A DNA stretch of 64,000 nucleotides, taken from the NCBI RefSeq assembly GCF_031583595.1, contig NZ_CP134145.1, positions 1,488,001 through 1,552,000 on the forward strand, given 5' to 3'. Positions 44,077 to 53,567 of this stretch are shown piece after piece; within the stretch, counting starts at the first letter, position 1; each line of letters opens with the position of its first letter. The DNA is from Thalassotalea psychrophila (GTDB lineage: Bacteria > Pseudomonadota > Gammaproteobacteria > Enterobacterales > Alteromonadaceae). The position numbers and the translations under genes were made by a program. The notes beneath the pieces were generated by a model that ran no database searches, was not told the DNA's origin, and worked only from the letters and a program-made list of their open reading frames with translations.

Positions 44077-44379
44077 TTATACCGATTGGTGTAAATCACC
44101 AGCACAGCATTCATCTTGCAAAAAGTCGATGACTTGTAAAAACTGATCATACTCAACGACGCAATACAGCACTCGCCCTTCACGGCGTTGGGTAATTAAC
44201 CCTGCAGAAGCTAAGCTCGAAATATGATGAGATAACGTTGAACCGGGAATATTCAATTCCTCTTGAACGACACCAACCGCAACGCCCTGATACCCTGATT
44301 TAACCAGTCTTTTAAATATAGCGAGCCTTGTCGGATGACCAAGTTCTTTGAGTGCCTTGGCAATAACTTCAATGTTCAT
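44077..44379 (-). CDS. ArsR-family repressor
   Basis: 100 residues with the ArsR winged helix: ALKELGHPTRLAIFKRLVKSG, ELNIPGSTLSHHISSLASAG and REGRVLYCVVEYD. The classical ELCVCDL metal-binding box of ArsR is absent at the recognition helix (here VGVVQEELN), but the C-terminus carries a Cys pair (DECCAGD) and Cys in YCVVEY, so a different metal or metalloid site is possible. It is divergent from the permease gene, with two matching inverted repeats between them, and very likely represses both. Confidence 0.92.
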   Translation of the reverse strand: MNIEVIAKALKELGHPTRLAIFKRLVKSGYQGVAVGVVQEELNIPGSTLSHHISSLASAGLITQRREGRVLYCVVEYDQFLQVIDFLQDECCAGDLHQSV

Positions 44380-44396
44380 AGATAACCCTTTTATTT

Positions 44397-44424
44397 ATAT
44401 ATTTCGATATTACTAGAAATATAT
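44397..44424. promoter_or_regulatory. ArsR operator site 1
   Basis: ATATATTTC-N10-GAAATATAT: nine-base perfect arms. It lies between the divergent starts and ends at the -35 element of the permease promoter. Confidence 0.85.
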
Positions 44425-44452
44425 TGACTTACGCAAGTTGTTTTTGTATATT
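44424..44452 (+). promoter_or_regulatory. Permease promoter
   Basis: TTGACT (44424-44429), 17 bases, TATATT (44447-44452). The -10 box overlaps operator 2, and the -35 box touches operator 1, an arrangement well suited to repression. Confidence 0.75.
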
Positions 44453-44471
44453 TCGAACAATCTAGAAATAT
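44448..44471. promoter_or_regulatory. ArsR operator site 2
   Basis: ATATTTC-N10-GAAATAT: seven-base perfect arms with the same spacing as site 1, centre-to-centre distance 49 bases. It covers the -10 region and ends 14 bases before the permease start. Confidence 0.85.
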
Positions 44472-44485
44472 CGAAGGTTTTTCAA

Positions 44486-45400
44486 ATGACGATTACTACC
44501 CAAATGCTCATGGACTCGCTTAATATGTTTGCGTTTCTTGCTGTAGAGCTTACTTTATTATTTTTGCTGATCAGCTACTTTGTTGGAGTATTACAGGAAT
44601 ATATTCCCGCAAGTAAAATCCAAAGTATCTTATCCAGTAAAAATGGCAAAGGCTACATTATTGCTGGATTCCTTGGTGCGATCACACCATTTTGCTCTTG
44701 CTCAACCATTCCTTTTCTAAAAGGACTGCTACGGGCTAGAGCCGGTTTTGGAACCATGATGGTATTTTTATTTGCCAGTCCGTTATTGAACCCGATTATT
44801 ATCGGGTTGTTTGCCGTAACCTTTGGTTTCAAAGTAACAGTTTTCTATTTTATAATCGCAATGGGGGTGTCCGTTGTTGCTGGCTATACCTTAGAAAAGC
44901 TAGGCTTTGAAAAATACATAAAACCTCAAGCGTATGCAGTTCCTGAAAGTAAAGGCTGTGGAAGTAGTTGTAACATCACAGCCAAACAGCACAATAAATG
45001 GCTGCGTATTTGGTACAGCACATGGAAAGATTTTAAAAAAGTTTTACCTTATTTGATTGGCGGTATCGCGCTTGGTTCTATGATCTATGGTTTTATGCCT
45101 GCTGAATTTGTCGCCAGTGTTGCCAGTGATTCCAATCCGTTCGCTGTGCCAATTGCAGCTGTAATTGGTATTCCATTATATATCCGCGCAGAAGCGGTAA
45201 TTCCATTAAGTGCAGCGTTAGCGGCAAAAGGTATGAGCCTTGGCGCAGTAATGGCATTAATCATTGGTAGTGCAGGAGCAAGTCTGACTGAGGTGATTTT
45301 ATTAAAATCTATATTTAAAAATCAAATGATAGCAGCATTTTTAGTGGTGATTATTACTATGGCAGTTTCTGCGGGTTACCTATACAGCTTAATGTTTTAA
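44486..45400 (+). CDS. UPF0718/ArsP-type permease
   Basis: 304 residues from the ATG at 44486 (GAAGG nine bases upstream); an earlier in-frame ATG at 44438 would place the start inside the promoter. About eight to ten membrane spans. The family motif FCSCSTIPFLKGLLRARAG and FASPLLNPIIIGL are those of the DUF318/ArsP permeases, some of which expel trivalent organoarsenicals. A cytoplasmic loop has a Cys group (GCGSSCNI). With the divergent ArsR gene it looks like a metal(loid) or thiol-responsive efflux pair. The inducer cannot be told. Confidence 0.9.
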   Translation: MTITTQMLMDSLNMFAFLAVELTLLFLLISYFVGVLQEYIPASKIQSILSSKNGKGYIIAGFLGAITPFCSCSTIPFLKGLLRARAGFGTMMVFLFASPLLNPIIIGLFAVTFGFKVTVFYFIIAMGVSVVAGYTLEKLGFEKYIKPQAYAVPESKGCGSSCNITAKQHNKWLRIWYSTWKDFKKVLPYLIGGIALGSMIYGFMPAEFVASVASDSNPFAVPIAAVIGIPLYIRAEAVIPLSAALAAKGMSLGAVMALIIGSAGASLTEVILLKSIFKNQMIAAFLVVIITMAVSAGYLYSLMF

Positions 45401-45461
45401 CAGGCTGTGATAGAGGGGAAGTTCAACTTGTTTAATTGATAAGTTGAACTTTTACGATTGT

Positions 45462-46619
45462 TTATTGGCAGCAAGGCGCTTCTAAAAAACGGCCAATTTC
45501 ATTACACAAGTCAACCTGCTTAATGGTTTTAAACAAATCGACAGTGTCGGTTGCTTCACGTTCGACTATGCCGAGTTGTTCCAAAAACTGAATATGGGCG
45601 AGTAGTTCGCTGACAAACATGACATAAATATTATCTTTAACTTCACGTTTATAGATAGGCTTTATCGCCTGACTCACTGTTTTTTCATCATCTAAACAAT
45701 CGATGAGCTTATTTAATAACTTACAATGATTTTCTATAATTTCGTCGATGCGTTTATGCAAGCCAATAAATGGTTTTGAATGTGATGGTAAAACTAAGGT
45801 ATCGCTGGGCAATTGCTTTAAACCATTTAAGGCATTCAGCCAGCGTCCTAATGGATTTTGCTTACGATGATCTTTAAATTTAGGGTTCTTCGGATACAAG
45901 GTCACCATAGATGGGATCTCTGGAATCACTTGATCACCAGAGAATAATAAATTCAGCTGTTTAGAGTATAAACTTGCATGAGCAGGTGAGTGGCCGCTGC
46001 CAACAATGATCTCAAATTGGTGTTTGCCAACTTCAATGACATCACCATGGCGAATAAACTGACATTTTCGCGGTAAACCATCTACGGCCTTATCAAAACC
46101 ATCGTCACGTTCTTGCTCTACTTTTCCGGTAAACTCAGGTGACATGCCCGCGCGCAGTAAAAAATCTAGGTAGTATTTAGGTGGCGTACTGCCGCTAATA
46201 CTAAATAAATATGCCATCATGTCATATTCACGCTGAGTGATTAGCACCGGGCAGTCATACTTTTGTTGTAACCAACTGGCCAGGCCAACGTGATCTGGAT
46301 GATTATGAGTGATTATTATTTTATTAACCGGCTTATCTTCAAGCGCGCTTTCAAACAACGTTTGCCAAAACTGTTTTGAATAGTTTGTACCCATGCCGGT
46401 ATCAACTAAACACCAACCATCGCCATCTTTAATTAAGTACAAGTTAATGTGATCAAGCTTAAAAGGCAGTGGTACTCTAAACCAATAAATATCGTCACAA
46501 ATTAATTGTTTTTGATATTGCTCAGGTATTGGAAATGGATAATTTAAAATTGAATCATGGTCATTTATTTGACAAGAATTTCCGTGCTCATCATCTTTTT
46601 TATAATCTTCAATGGTCAT
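45462..46619 (-). CDS. Metallo-beta-lactamase-fold hydrolase
   Basis: 385 residues from the ATG at 46619, seven bases after GGAG. The MBL motif is IITHNHPDHVGLASWL (HxHxDH), with later His residues in IVGSGHSPAHASLYS and VLPSHSKPF and an Asp in LLFSGDQVIPEIPS, enough for a binuclear zinc site. The N-terminal part starts near WFRVPLPFKLDHINLYLI. The C-terminal 120 residues are helical (winged-helix-like), as in the LACTB2/PksB-type group. Hydrolysis of a thioester or ester is likely. The last residues hold a Cys pair (EAPCCQ). Confidence 0.9.
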   Translation of the reverse strand: MTIEDYKKDDEHGNSCQINDHDSILNYPFPIPEQYQKQLICDDIYWFRVPLPFKLDHINLYLIKDGDGWCLVDTGMGTNYSKQFWQTLFESALEDKPVNKIIITHNHPDHVGLASWLQQKYDCPVLITQREYDMMAYLFSISGSTPPKYYLDFLLRAGMSPEFTGKVEQERDDGFDKAVDGLPRKCQFIRHGDVIEVGKHQFEIIVGSGHSPAHASLYSKQLNLLFSGDQVIPEIPSMVTLYPKNPKFKDHRKQNPLGRWLNALNGLKQLPSDTLVLPSHSKPFIGLHKRIDEIIENHCKLLNKLIDCLDDEKTVSQAIKPIYKREVKDNIYVMFVSELLAHIQFLEQLGIVEREATDTVDLFKTIKQVDLCNEIGRFLEAPCCQ

Positions 46620-46897
46620 CAATCAACTCCGTCGCTAAATTATGGGCTAGCTAATACTCTCCTCATATTAGCACTATACTGTTGTAAGCAAAGAGGATTT
46701 GAACTGATATTAAGCTATTTGCTTGTTTTGACTTATTTATCATTTTTAGATGATTGAGCATATTCAATGCTAATTTTTGCGAAAAACTTATCTTTTTTGG
46801 CAGTTTTTCAATTGCAATTCCTAAACAGATAAGTGCTGTTATAAACAAATGTGTAAAGTAAGACTCAGTATAAATATAATAAACTAGGTGTAAATAA

Positions 46898-48055
46898 ATG
46901 AGCCATTCCGAGCATAAGGTTCCTAACGCGTTAAAGCATTGTTTAAATATAAACGATGTACGCAGTGCTGCTCATAAAGCATTACCATTAGCTATTAGGG
47001 AATACATTGATGGTGGTGGCGATGATGAAAAAACGCTGAAAGAAAACACCCGTACCTTCGATGATGTAACGTTAATGCCAAATTATGGCACGGGCTTAGA
47101 AGCGGCAGATTTAACCACCACTATATTAGGTCAAACATCTGCATCGCCTGTTTTGTTATCGCCTTGGGGCGCGCATAAGGTGATGCATACCGATGGTGAA
47201 ATAGGCACAGCTCAAGCTGCTGCTAACACTGGTTGTATTTATTCGATGTCGAATTTTGCTACCACGTCTATGGAAGCTGTAGCGGTGACAACAGATGCGC
47301 CGAAGTTCTTCCAGCTACAACCTGCTCGTGATAAATCTATCATGAAAAATATGCTTGAGCGGGCCAAAGCCAGTGGCTATAAAGCTATAATTGTGACTAT
47401 CGATAACCCTGTTCATGGTAATCGAGAGCGTGACGCCAGAACCGGCTTTGGAATTCCGCCAACATTTCCTTTAAGAAGCATACTGTCATTGCTAGCCCAT
47501 CCTAAGTGGGTGTTAGGGTATATGAAAAGCAAACCTGAATTTGCCAATTTTCAAAACTTTTTTGACCAAGGCAAAGACCAAAACTGGCTGTTTCATAACT
47601 TGGTTTGCCCGGTAACATGGGACACTCTGGCTTGGATCCGTGATAACTGGGAAGGACCAATGGCAATAAAAGGCATTATGTCAGCAGATAATGCTAAAAA
47701 ATCCGTTGAAATAGGCGCTGATGGCGTGTTTGTGTCAAACCAGGGGGCACGAAATTATGATGCAATTCCATCAACATTTTCAGCATTACCTGAAGTTGTT
47801 GATGCAATAGCTGGCAAAGCTGAAATTATCCTCGACGGTGGCATTCGCCGTGGTACCGATGTTGTTAAAGCGTTAGCTATGGGAGCGACAGCTTGTTCTA
47901 CAGCAAGGCCATTTGTATATGGTTTATCTGCTGCTGGCAGCCCAGGGATAGAGTTTGTTATTAATATGCTCAAAACTGAAATTGAGCGAGCAATGATAGT
48001 TTCTGGTGCAAAAGATATTGCCAGTATTAGCAGCGATATTCTGCGCTTCAAATAG
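46898..48055 (+). CDS. FMN-dependent alpha-hydroxy-acid oxidase-like protein with altered active site
   Basis: 385 residues. The TIM-barrel FMN enzyme family is obvious: PVLLSPWGAHKVMHTDGEIG, IVTIDNPVHGNRERDAR, MAIKGIMSADNAKKSVEIGA and ILDGGIRRGTDVVKALAMGA. The Lys and Arg that hold FMN and substrate are kept. However, the catalytic His of SNHGG/AR is Gln (SNQGARNYD), and the Tyr of QLYV is also Gln (FFQLQPARD). So the usual hydride-transfer base is missing. The paralogue at 56882 has both changes. In the normal family 2-hydroxy acids become 2-oxo acids; here the reaction is uncertain. Confidence 0.9.
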   Translation: MSHSEHKVPNALKHCLNINDVRSAAHKALPLAIREYIDGGGDDEKTLKENTRTFDDVTLMPNYGTGLEAADLTTTILGQTSASPVLLSPWGAHKVMHTDGEIGTAQAAANTGCIYSMSNFATTSMEAVAVTTDAPKFFQLQPARDKSIMKNMLERAKASGYKAIIVTIDNPVHGNRERDARTGFGIPPTFPLRSILSLLAHPKWVLGYMKSKPEFANFQNFFDQGKDQNWLFHNLVCPVTWDTLAWIRDNWEGPMAIKGIMSADNAKKSVEIGADGVFVSNQGARNYDAIPSTFSALPEVVDAIAGKAEIILDGGIRRGTDVVKALAMGATACSTARPFVYGLSAAGSPGIEFVINMLKTEIERAMIVSGAKDIASISSDILRFK

Positions 48056-48077
48056 TCGGAATATAAAAATACACAAT

Positions 48078-48108
48078 AGTGGTAAGGTTTAAGATAAACT
48101 TTACCACT
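48078..48108. terminator. Hairpin after the FMN enzyme gene
   Basis: Fourteen pairs (one G-T) between 48078-48091 and 48095-48108, with a three-base loop and no T run. Terminator or mRNA-end structure. Confidence 0.5.
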
Positions 48109-48307
48109 CCCTCATAGATAAACACTTCTGCTTAATAAGAACAGTTTTAGCCGCTGTTAAAATCTTCTGGCAATGCCTTTGCCGATTCTGACAATTTTTT
48201 TAGTAACCTGCGTGCTACTTTTAAATCATCAAACTAATACAAAACTATAATTACAATAAATATAGTACTAACAGCACGTTCGCTGTTACTGCAAAAGAGA
48301 GAACATT

Positions 48308-48802
48308 ATGTCAGACAACAAAACTCCAGAACAACGCATGCAAGAGCTTGGCTATACCATTACCGGTGAGCTGCAACTTCCTCCTGGCTTTGAAGTGTTA
48401 CTTTCAATGGTAAAAGTAATTGATAAGAGAGTCATTGTTTCTGGCCACGGTGCACTTAATCCTGATGGCACTATTGCTACACATCTGATGGGACAAGTAG
48501 GCGATACTATTTCTTTGGAACAAGCACAAGAAGCGGCGAAGTTAACGGCGTTAGCTATGGTTGGCACACTTAAACGTGAATTAGGTGAGTTATCTAACAT
48601 TAAGTCATGGGTAAAAGTATTAGGCATGGTAAATACTGCACCTGGCTTTACTGGTCAAACACCTGTTATTGATGGTTTCTCGCGAACAATTATTGATATT
48701 TTTGGTAAAGAATGTGGCATGGCATGTCGTAGCGCAGTTGGTATGGCTGCATTGCCGATGAACCTTAGCGTTGAAGTTGAAGCCGAATTAGAACTTCATT
48801 AA
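48308..48802 (+). CDS. RidA/YjgF-family protein
   Basis: 164 residues, GAGAGAA upstream of the ATG. The RidA fold is seen in VIVSGHGALNPDGTIATHLMG, AQEAAKLTALAMVGTLKREL, LGMVNTAPGFTGQTPVIDGFS and the end ACRSAVGMAALPMNLSVEVEAELEL. The Arg before the strand (CRSAVG) and the Glu of VEVEA are where the archetypal deaminase site lies. This longer group (about 150-165 residues) is less well studied than RidA itself. It is placed just before the fused indolepyruvate oxidoreductase (18 bases between stop and ATG), so it may remove or hydrolyse 2-imino acids made on the way to 2-oxo acids. Confidence 0.9.
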   Translation: MSDNKTPEQRMQELGYTITGELQLPPGFEVLLSMVKVIDKRVIVSGHGALNPDGTIATHLMGQVGDTISLEQAQEAAKLTALAMVGTLKRELGELSNIKSWVKVLGMVNTAPGFTGQTPVIDGFSRTIIDIFGKECGMACRSAVGMAALPMNLSVEVEAELELH

Positions 48803-48820
48803 TTGCTAGGTAGCTTACAT

Positions 48821-51800
48821 ATGACAAACTCAGAAATAAAATTACAAGATAAGTACGAACGCAATAACGACAACGCCTATATGACTGGCTCGCAAGCGCT
48901 TGTTCGTGCATTGTTAGAACAACGTTGGTTAGATGAAAAAAATGGTTTAAATACAGCTGGTTTTATATCAGGGTATCGTGGCTCACCTATGACCGCGATG
49001 GATGTGCAGTTATGGCGTGAAGAAAAACGTTTAACAGATAATCACATTAAATTTATACCGGGCATTAATGAAAACCTAGCGATGACCTCTGTTTGGGGAA
49101 CTCAGCAAATAGAATACTTTGGTGACGGAAAATACGACGGTGTATTTTCAATGTGGTACGGAAAAGGCCCCGGCCTTGATCAAACCCTGGATGGCCTGCG
49201 ACAAGGCAACTGGCATGGTAGCTCGAAACACGGCGGCGCGTTAATACTTGCCGGTGACGATCCAAATATGGCATCAACTATTAATAACTATCATTCAGAA
49301 GTATTGTTTGAAGATTTATTAATGCCAGTTTTATTCCCTGCGGATATTCAAGAAGTACTCGACCTGGCCTTAATGGGCGTCGCGTTATCTCGCTTTAGTG
49401 GTGCTTGGGTTGGTTATAAACTTTTACCTGAAACAATTGAAACCTCAGCACGGGTTAACATTGCTGAAAACCGTTTTGATATTAAATACCCAGAGTTTGA
49501 TTTTCCAGAAGGCGGGGTTAACTCGCGTAAAGTCGACTCACCTTATGCACAAGAACAAAGAATTAAAGAGCACAAGTTACGTGCAGCATTAGCATTTTCT
49601 CGCGCCAATAATCTGAATAAACTGAGTTTTAACAGTTCAAATGCCAAAATTGGTATTGTCGCCATGGGTAAAATTTGGCGCGATACCATGCAGTCTTTAA
49701 AAGATCTTGGTCTTGAAGAATCAGATTTAGAAAACTTAGGCGTTCGTATTTTAAAAGTGTCAATGCCGTTTCCTGCTGATTTAGAAACGTATCGTGAATT
49801 TGCCCAAGGGTTAGAACAAGTTATTGTTATTGAAGATAAGCGTGAGATCATTGAAAAAGCAATGGTACAAGCTTGTTACGACTTACCTGAAGCGCAGCGT
49901 CCACAAATATTGGGGCGTCATGATGAACACGGTAATATTTTATTAAGTAACTCAGGTAACATCACCACAGATGACATCACTAGAGCGTTAGCAAAGCGTT
50001 TATTAGATATAACACCAAATGATAGTGTTGCAACAAATCTGGCAACACTTGAAAACTCAGGTTGTAAGCTTGGTAATTTACCAACACTAGATATGGCACG
50101 CTTGCCTTATTTTTGTTCTGGCTGTCCGCATAACACCTCAACAATAACGCCTGATGGTAGTCGAAGCTTTGGTGGTGTAGGTTGTCATTTTATGGCGAAC
50201 TGGATGGAGCGTGATGTCGATCTATATACGCATATGGGCGGCGAAGGTGGCACTTGGATTGGTTTATCCAACTTTGTAAATACCAAGCATATGTTCCAAA
50301 ATTTAGGTGACGGCACCTATTATCATTCTGGTTCTTTAGCAGTACGTGCGGCCATTGCTGCCAACGTTAATATCACTTATAAAATTTTATATAACGATGC
50401 AGTAGCTATGACTGGTGGCCAACCGGTTGATGGGCCTATTTCAGTTAACAGTATTGCTGATCAAATGCGCGCAGAAGGTATCGAGCGTATTGCTGTGGTA
50501 ACTGATGAACCTGAAAAGTATAAAACCTATCGTGCATTTCCAAAAGGAACAACGATTAACCATCGTGATGAGCTCGATTTAGTACAAAGAGAGTTACGTG
50601 AAATTCCAGGTGTAACCATCTTAATTTACGATCAAACCTGTGCTTCAGAGAAACGCCGTCGTCGTAAGCGTGGTAAGTTTCCAGATCCGGCAAAGCGTAT
50701 GTTCATTAACGACCGAGTGTGTGAAGGTTGTGGTGACTGTGGCGAAAAATCTAATTGTTTGTCGGTTGAACCTAAATCAACTGAGTTTGGCCGTAAACGT
50801 GCAGTAAACCAATCAACTTGTAACAAAGACTACCGCTGTAATGATGGCTTTTGTCCAAGCTTTGTAACGGTTCTAGGTGGCAAAGTACGCAAAGGTAAGG
50901 GCGCGGCTTCTAGCATTGCTGACTTACCGCACATACCGGATGCAACCCCGTATGAGTTACAAGGTGATACTACGTTTAATATCATCATAACTGGCGTTGG
51001 CGGTACAGGCGTTATTACGGTTGGTCAAATCCTTGGTATGGCTGCACACGTTGATAACAAAGGTGTGTCTGTTGTAGAGCAACTTGGTTTTGCTCAAAAA
51101 GGTGGTCCGGTAAAATCACACGTTAAAATTGGCAACAATGCTAATGCGATTAAAGGTGTTCGTATTACTGCAGGTCAGGCTGATTTATTATTAGGCTGTG
51201 ACATGTTGGCAGGTAGTGACAATGAAACCTTGTCTATGGTTAAAGAAGGTAAGACATTTGCTGTCGTAAATAATCATCAAGCAATTACCGGAGAGTTTAC
51301 TCGTGATGGCGACTTACAATACCCAATTGATGCTGTTAAAGCTCGACTAGAAGGCAGTTTAGGTAACAATTTAGAGTTCATTGAAGCCAATAAAGTGGCA
51401 ACACAATTAATGGGTGACTCTATTGCCTCTAACTTCTTTGTTGTCGGCTATGCATGGCAAAATGGACAAATTCCATTAACTGAACACAGTATATTAAAAG
51501 CGATTGAATTAAATGGCGTTGCTATTGAATTTAACCAACAAGCATTTATGTGGGGCAGAATTTTCGCTAACGACCAATCCGCGGTATTAAGGTTAATTGA
51601 AGGTGGCGAAAATAATGATGCAGAAATTAAATCTCTTGCTGAGCGAATTGAACTTCGCGTTAAAGATTTAACCGAATATCAAAATGCCGATTATGCTGCT
51701 CGCTATAAAGCATTGCTAGAAAAAGTAAGTGCTAGCGAACAAACTCTCGATATCACCGATAATTCATTAACCCAAGCAGTTGCTTTATACGCTTATAAAT

Positions 51801-52306
51801 TAATGGCTTATAAAGATGAATATGAAGTGGCAAGACAGTACGCAAGTTCTGACTTTTTAGATAAGTTAAATACACAATTTGAGGGCGACTTTAAGTTAGA
51901 ATTTAACCTTGCTCCGCCGATGATAGCACCTAAAGATAAAGTTACAGGTCTTCCGAAGAAAATTCGCCTTGGTGGCTGGATGTTAAAGGCATTTGGTATT
52001 CTTGCTAAATTTAAGGGTTTACGAGGTACAGCATTTGATATCTTTGGTAAAACAGCAGAGCGCAAAATGGAACGCCAGCTAATTGAAGATTACTTTGACA
52101 TGATTGAAAACGTTTTAGTAAATCTTGAAGCAAAAAACTATTCAATAGCTGTTGAAATAGCAGAGCTTCCAGACTTAGTACGTGGTTTTGGCCATGTAAA
52201 AGAGGCCAACTTTGAAAAATATGAAAGCGAAAAAGAAAAGCTTGTTAATATTTTCAAGCATGGTGACTTGGCTGCTGAGGCAGAAATTAAAGTTGTGAAT
52301 TTATAA
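48821..52306 (+). CDS. Indolepyruvate:ferredoxin oxidoreductase, fused alpha-beta type
   Basis: 1161 residues from the ATG at 48821; a TTG at 48803 directly follows the preceding stop and is less likely. Order of parts: pyruvate-ferredoxin-type N-domain (GYRGSPMTAMDVQLWREEKR), TPP-binding domain (CSGCPHNTSTITPDG, MGGEGGTWIGLSNF, YNDAVAMTGGQPV), a ferredoxin-like cluster region (CEGCGDCGEKSNC, more Cys up to FCPSF) and the gamma domain (ITGVGGTGVITVGQILG). Such fused enzymes oxidise 2-oxo acids, classically indolepyruvate and phenylpyruvate, to acyl-CoA with ferredoxin. It is the centre of an operon with the RidA-like gene and the racemase. Confidence 0.94.
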   Translation: MTNSEIKLQDKYERNNDNAYMTGSQALVRALLEQRWLDEKNGLNTAGFISGYRGSPMTAMDVQLWREEKRLTDNHIKFIPGINENLAMTSVWGTQQIEYFGDGKYDGVFSMWYGKGPGLDQTLDGLRQGNWHGSSKHGGALILAGDDPNMASTINNYHSEVLFEDLLMPVLFPADIQEVLDLALMGVALSRFSGAWVGYKLLPETIETSARVNIAENRFDIKYPEFDFPEGGVNSRKVDSPYAQEQRIKEHKLRAALAFSRANNLNKLSFNSSNAKIGIVAMGKIWRDTMQSLKDLGLEESDLENLGVRILKVSMPFPADLETYREFAQGLEQVIVIEDKREIIEKAMVQACYDLPEAQRPQILGRHDEHGNILLSNSGNITTDDITRALAKRLLDITPNDSVATNLATLENSGCKLGNLPTLDMARLPYFCSGCPHNTSTITPDGSRSFGGVGCHFMANWMERDVDLYTHMGGEGGTWIGLSNFVNTKHMFQNLGDGTYYHSGSLAVRAAIAANVNITYKILYNDAVAMTGGQPVDGPISVNSIADQMRAEGIERIAVVTDEPEKYKTYRAFPKGTTINHRDELDLVQRELREIPGVTILIYDQTCASEKRRRRKRGKFPDPAKRMFINDRVCEGCGDCGEKSNCLSVEPKSTEFGRKRAVNQSTCNKDYRCNDGFCPSFVTVLGGKVRKGKGAASSIADLPHIPDATPYELQGDTTFNIIITGVGGTGVITVGQILGMAAHVDNKGVSVVEQLGFAQKGGPVKSHVKIGNNANAIKGVRITAGQADLLLGCDMLAGSDNETLSMVKEGKTFAVVNNHQAITGEFTRDGDLQYPIDAVKARLEGSLGNNLEFIEANKVATQLMGDSIASNFFVVGYAWQNGQIPLTEHSILKAIELNGVAIEFNQQAFMWGRIFANDQSAVLRLIEGGENNDAEIKSLAERIELRVKDLTEYQNADYAARYKALLEKVSASEQTLDITDNSLTQAVALYAYKLMAYKDEYEVARQYASSDFLDKLNTQFEGDFKLEFNLAPPMIAPKDKVTGLPKKIRLGGWMLKAFGILAKFKGLRGTAFDIFGKTAERKMERQLIEDYFDMIENVLVNLEAKNYSIAVEIAELPDLVRGFGHVKEANFEKYESEKEKLVNIFKHGDLAAEAEIKVVNL

Positions 52307-52335
52307 CAATTCGATAAGCTAAACATATAAAAATT

Positions 52336-52362
52336 AAAAGCCCAGATTAGTTCTGGGCTTTT
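52336..52362 (+). terminator. Rho-independent terminator between the oxidoreductase and racemase genes
   Basis: AAAAGCCCAGA (52336-52346) pairs perfectly with TCTGGGCTTTT (52352-52362). It lies 21 bases before the racemase start, so it may act as an attenuator inside the unit. Confidence 0.85.
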
Positions 52363-52382
52363 GTCAATTTAGGAAGTGATTC

Positions 52383-53546
52383 ATGAATAACAACAATCAA
52401 AAATCTGGCCCATTAACTGGTTTTACCTTCATTGAAATTGAAGGCATTGGCCCTGGTCCATTCGCCGGCATGATGCTATCGGATATGGGCGCTGAAGTTA
52501 TTGTCGTTGAGCGCGCTATGGGCAAAGCAGATGCCTCAACAGATTTTGGCAGTACCGACATTTTAAAACGCGGTAAGCGCTCTATTGCTGTTGATCTAAA
52601 GTCAGCAGAAGGGAAAGAGTTGGTATTAAAGCTTGTAGCCAAAGCTGATGGCTTAATTGAAGGTATGCGCCCTGGTGTTATGGAACGTCTTGGATTGGGA
52701 CCTGATGAGTGTTTAAAAGCAAACCCTGCACTAATTTATGGCCGCATGACTGGTTGGGGGCAAACTGGTCCAATGAGCCAAGCTGCAGGTCATGATCTTA
52801 ACTACATAGGTTTATCTGGTGCACTTTGGTACGCTGGCCGTCCAGGTGATGCACCTGTTGCTCCTCCTACACTTGCCGGTGATATTGGCGGTGGCGCCAC
52901 ATACTTGGTTATTGGTTTATTAGCCGGTGTATTAAATGCTAAAAATACCGGAGTAGGGCAAGTGGTTGATGCCAACATTGTCGATGGCTCTGCCAATATG
53001 ATGAACCTTATTTTAACTATGGTGGCATCAAAGTCGGCCACTTATACGCGTGGGCAAAGCCTACTAGATGGACCGCATTGGTTTGACAGTTATAAAACCA
53101 GTGATGATAAAGCCATTACCTTTGGCCCACTTGAAGTTAAGTTTTATAAAATCATGTTGGAAGCTTTAGGGTTACAAGATGATGAAGACTTTAAAGAGCA
53201 GTACAAGCCAAAACTATGGCCAATGCAAAAAGAAAAGTTGGCCGCTATTATTGCTAACAATACGCAAGAGCATTGGAATCAAGTATTTGATGGCTTAGAT
53301 GCTTGCTATGCACCAGTATTATCACCAGAAGATGCGGCAAAACATGCTCATAACGAAGCTCGTGGCTACTACTTTGAAAAAGATGGTATGTTACAAGCCT
53401 CTGCCGCGCCAAGGTTTGAACAAACGCCATCGAACGATAAAGGTGATATTGTTAGTCGTGGAGCTAATACACAAAACATCTTATCTGAATTGAATTTAAG
53501 CGATGGCGAAATAGACCGGTTGTTTAAATCAGGCATTGTTATTTAA
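52383..53546 (+). CDS. Alpha-methylacyl-CoA racemase (CaiB/BaiF family)
   Basis: 387 residues; AGGAAG upstream. The protein matches the racemase branch of the CaiB/BaiF family: GPGPFAGMMLSDMGAEVIVV, DLKSAEGKELVLKLVAKADG, GRMTGWGQTGPMSQAAGHDL with the catalytic His (GHDLNYIGLSG) and the catalytic Asp in AGDIGGGATYLVIGLLAG. In AMACR this His/Asp pair inverts the 2-methyl centre of branched acyl-CoA so that a dehydrogenase can use it. In this setting it may act on a 2-branched CoA ester made by the oxidoreductase encoded upstream. A CoA-transferase activity is less likely. Confidence 0.92.
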   Translation: MNNNNQKSGPLTGFTFIEIEGIGPGPFAGMMLSDMGAEVIVVERAMGKADASTDFGSTDILKRGKRSIAVDLKSAEGKELVLKLVAKADGLIEGMRPGVMERLGLGPDECLKANPALIYGRMTGWGQTGPMSQAAGHDLNYIGLSGALWYAGRPGDAPVAPPTLAGDIGGGATYLVIGLLAGVLNAKNTGVGQVVDANIVDGSANMMNLILTMVASKSATYTRGQSLLDGPHWFDSYKTSDDKAITFGPLEVKFYKIMLEALGLQDDEDFKEQYKPKLWPMQKEKLAAIIANNTQEHWNQVFDGLDACYAPVLSPEDAAKHAHNEARGYYFEKDGMLQASAAPRFEQTPSNDKGDIVSRGANTQNILSELNLSDGEIDRLFKSGIVI

Positions 53547-53567
53547 ACGATTACCACAAAATTACTA

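Noticed and set aside
46623..46897. Small ORFs in the gap before the FMN gene
   Set aside because: No ribosome site, Leu/Ser-rich low-complexity translation, and no resemblance to known small proteins.
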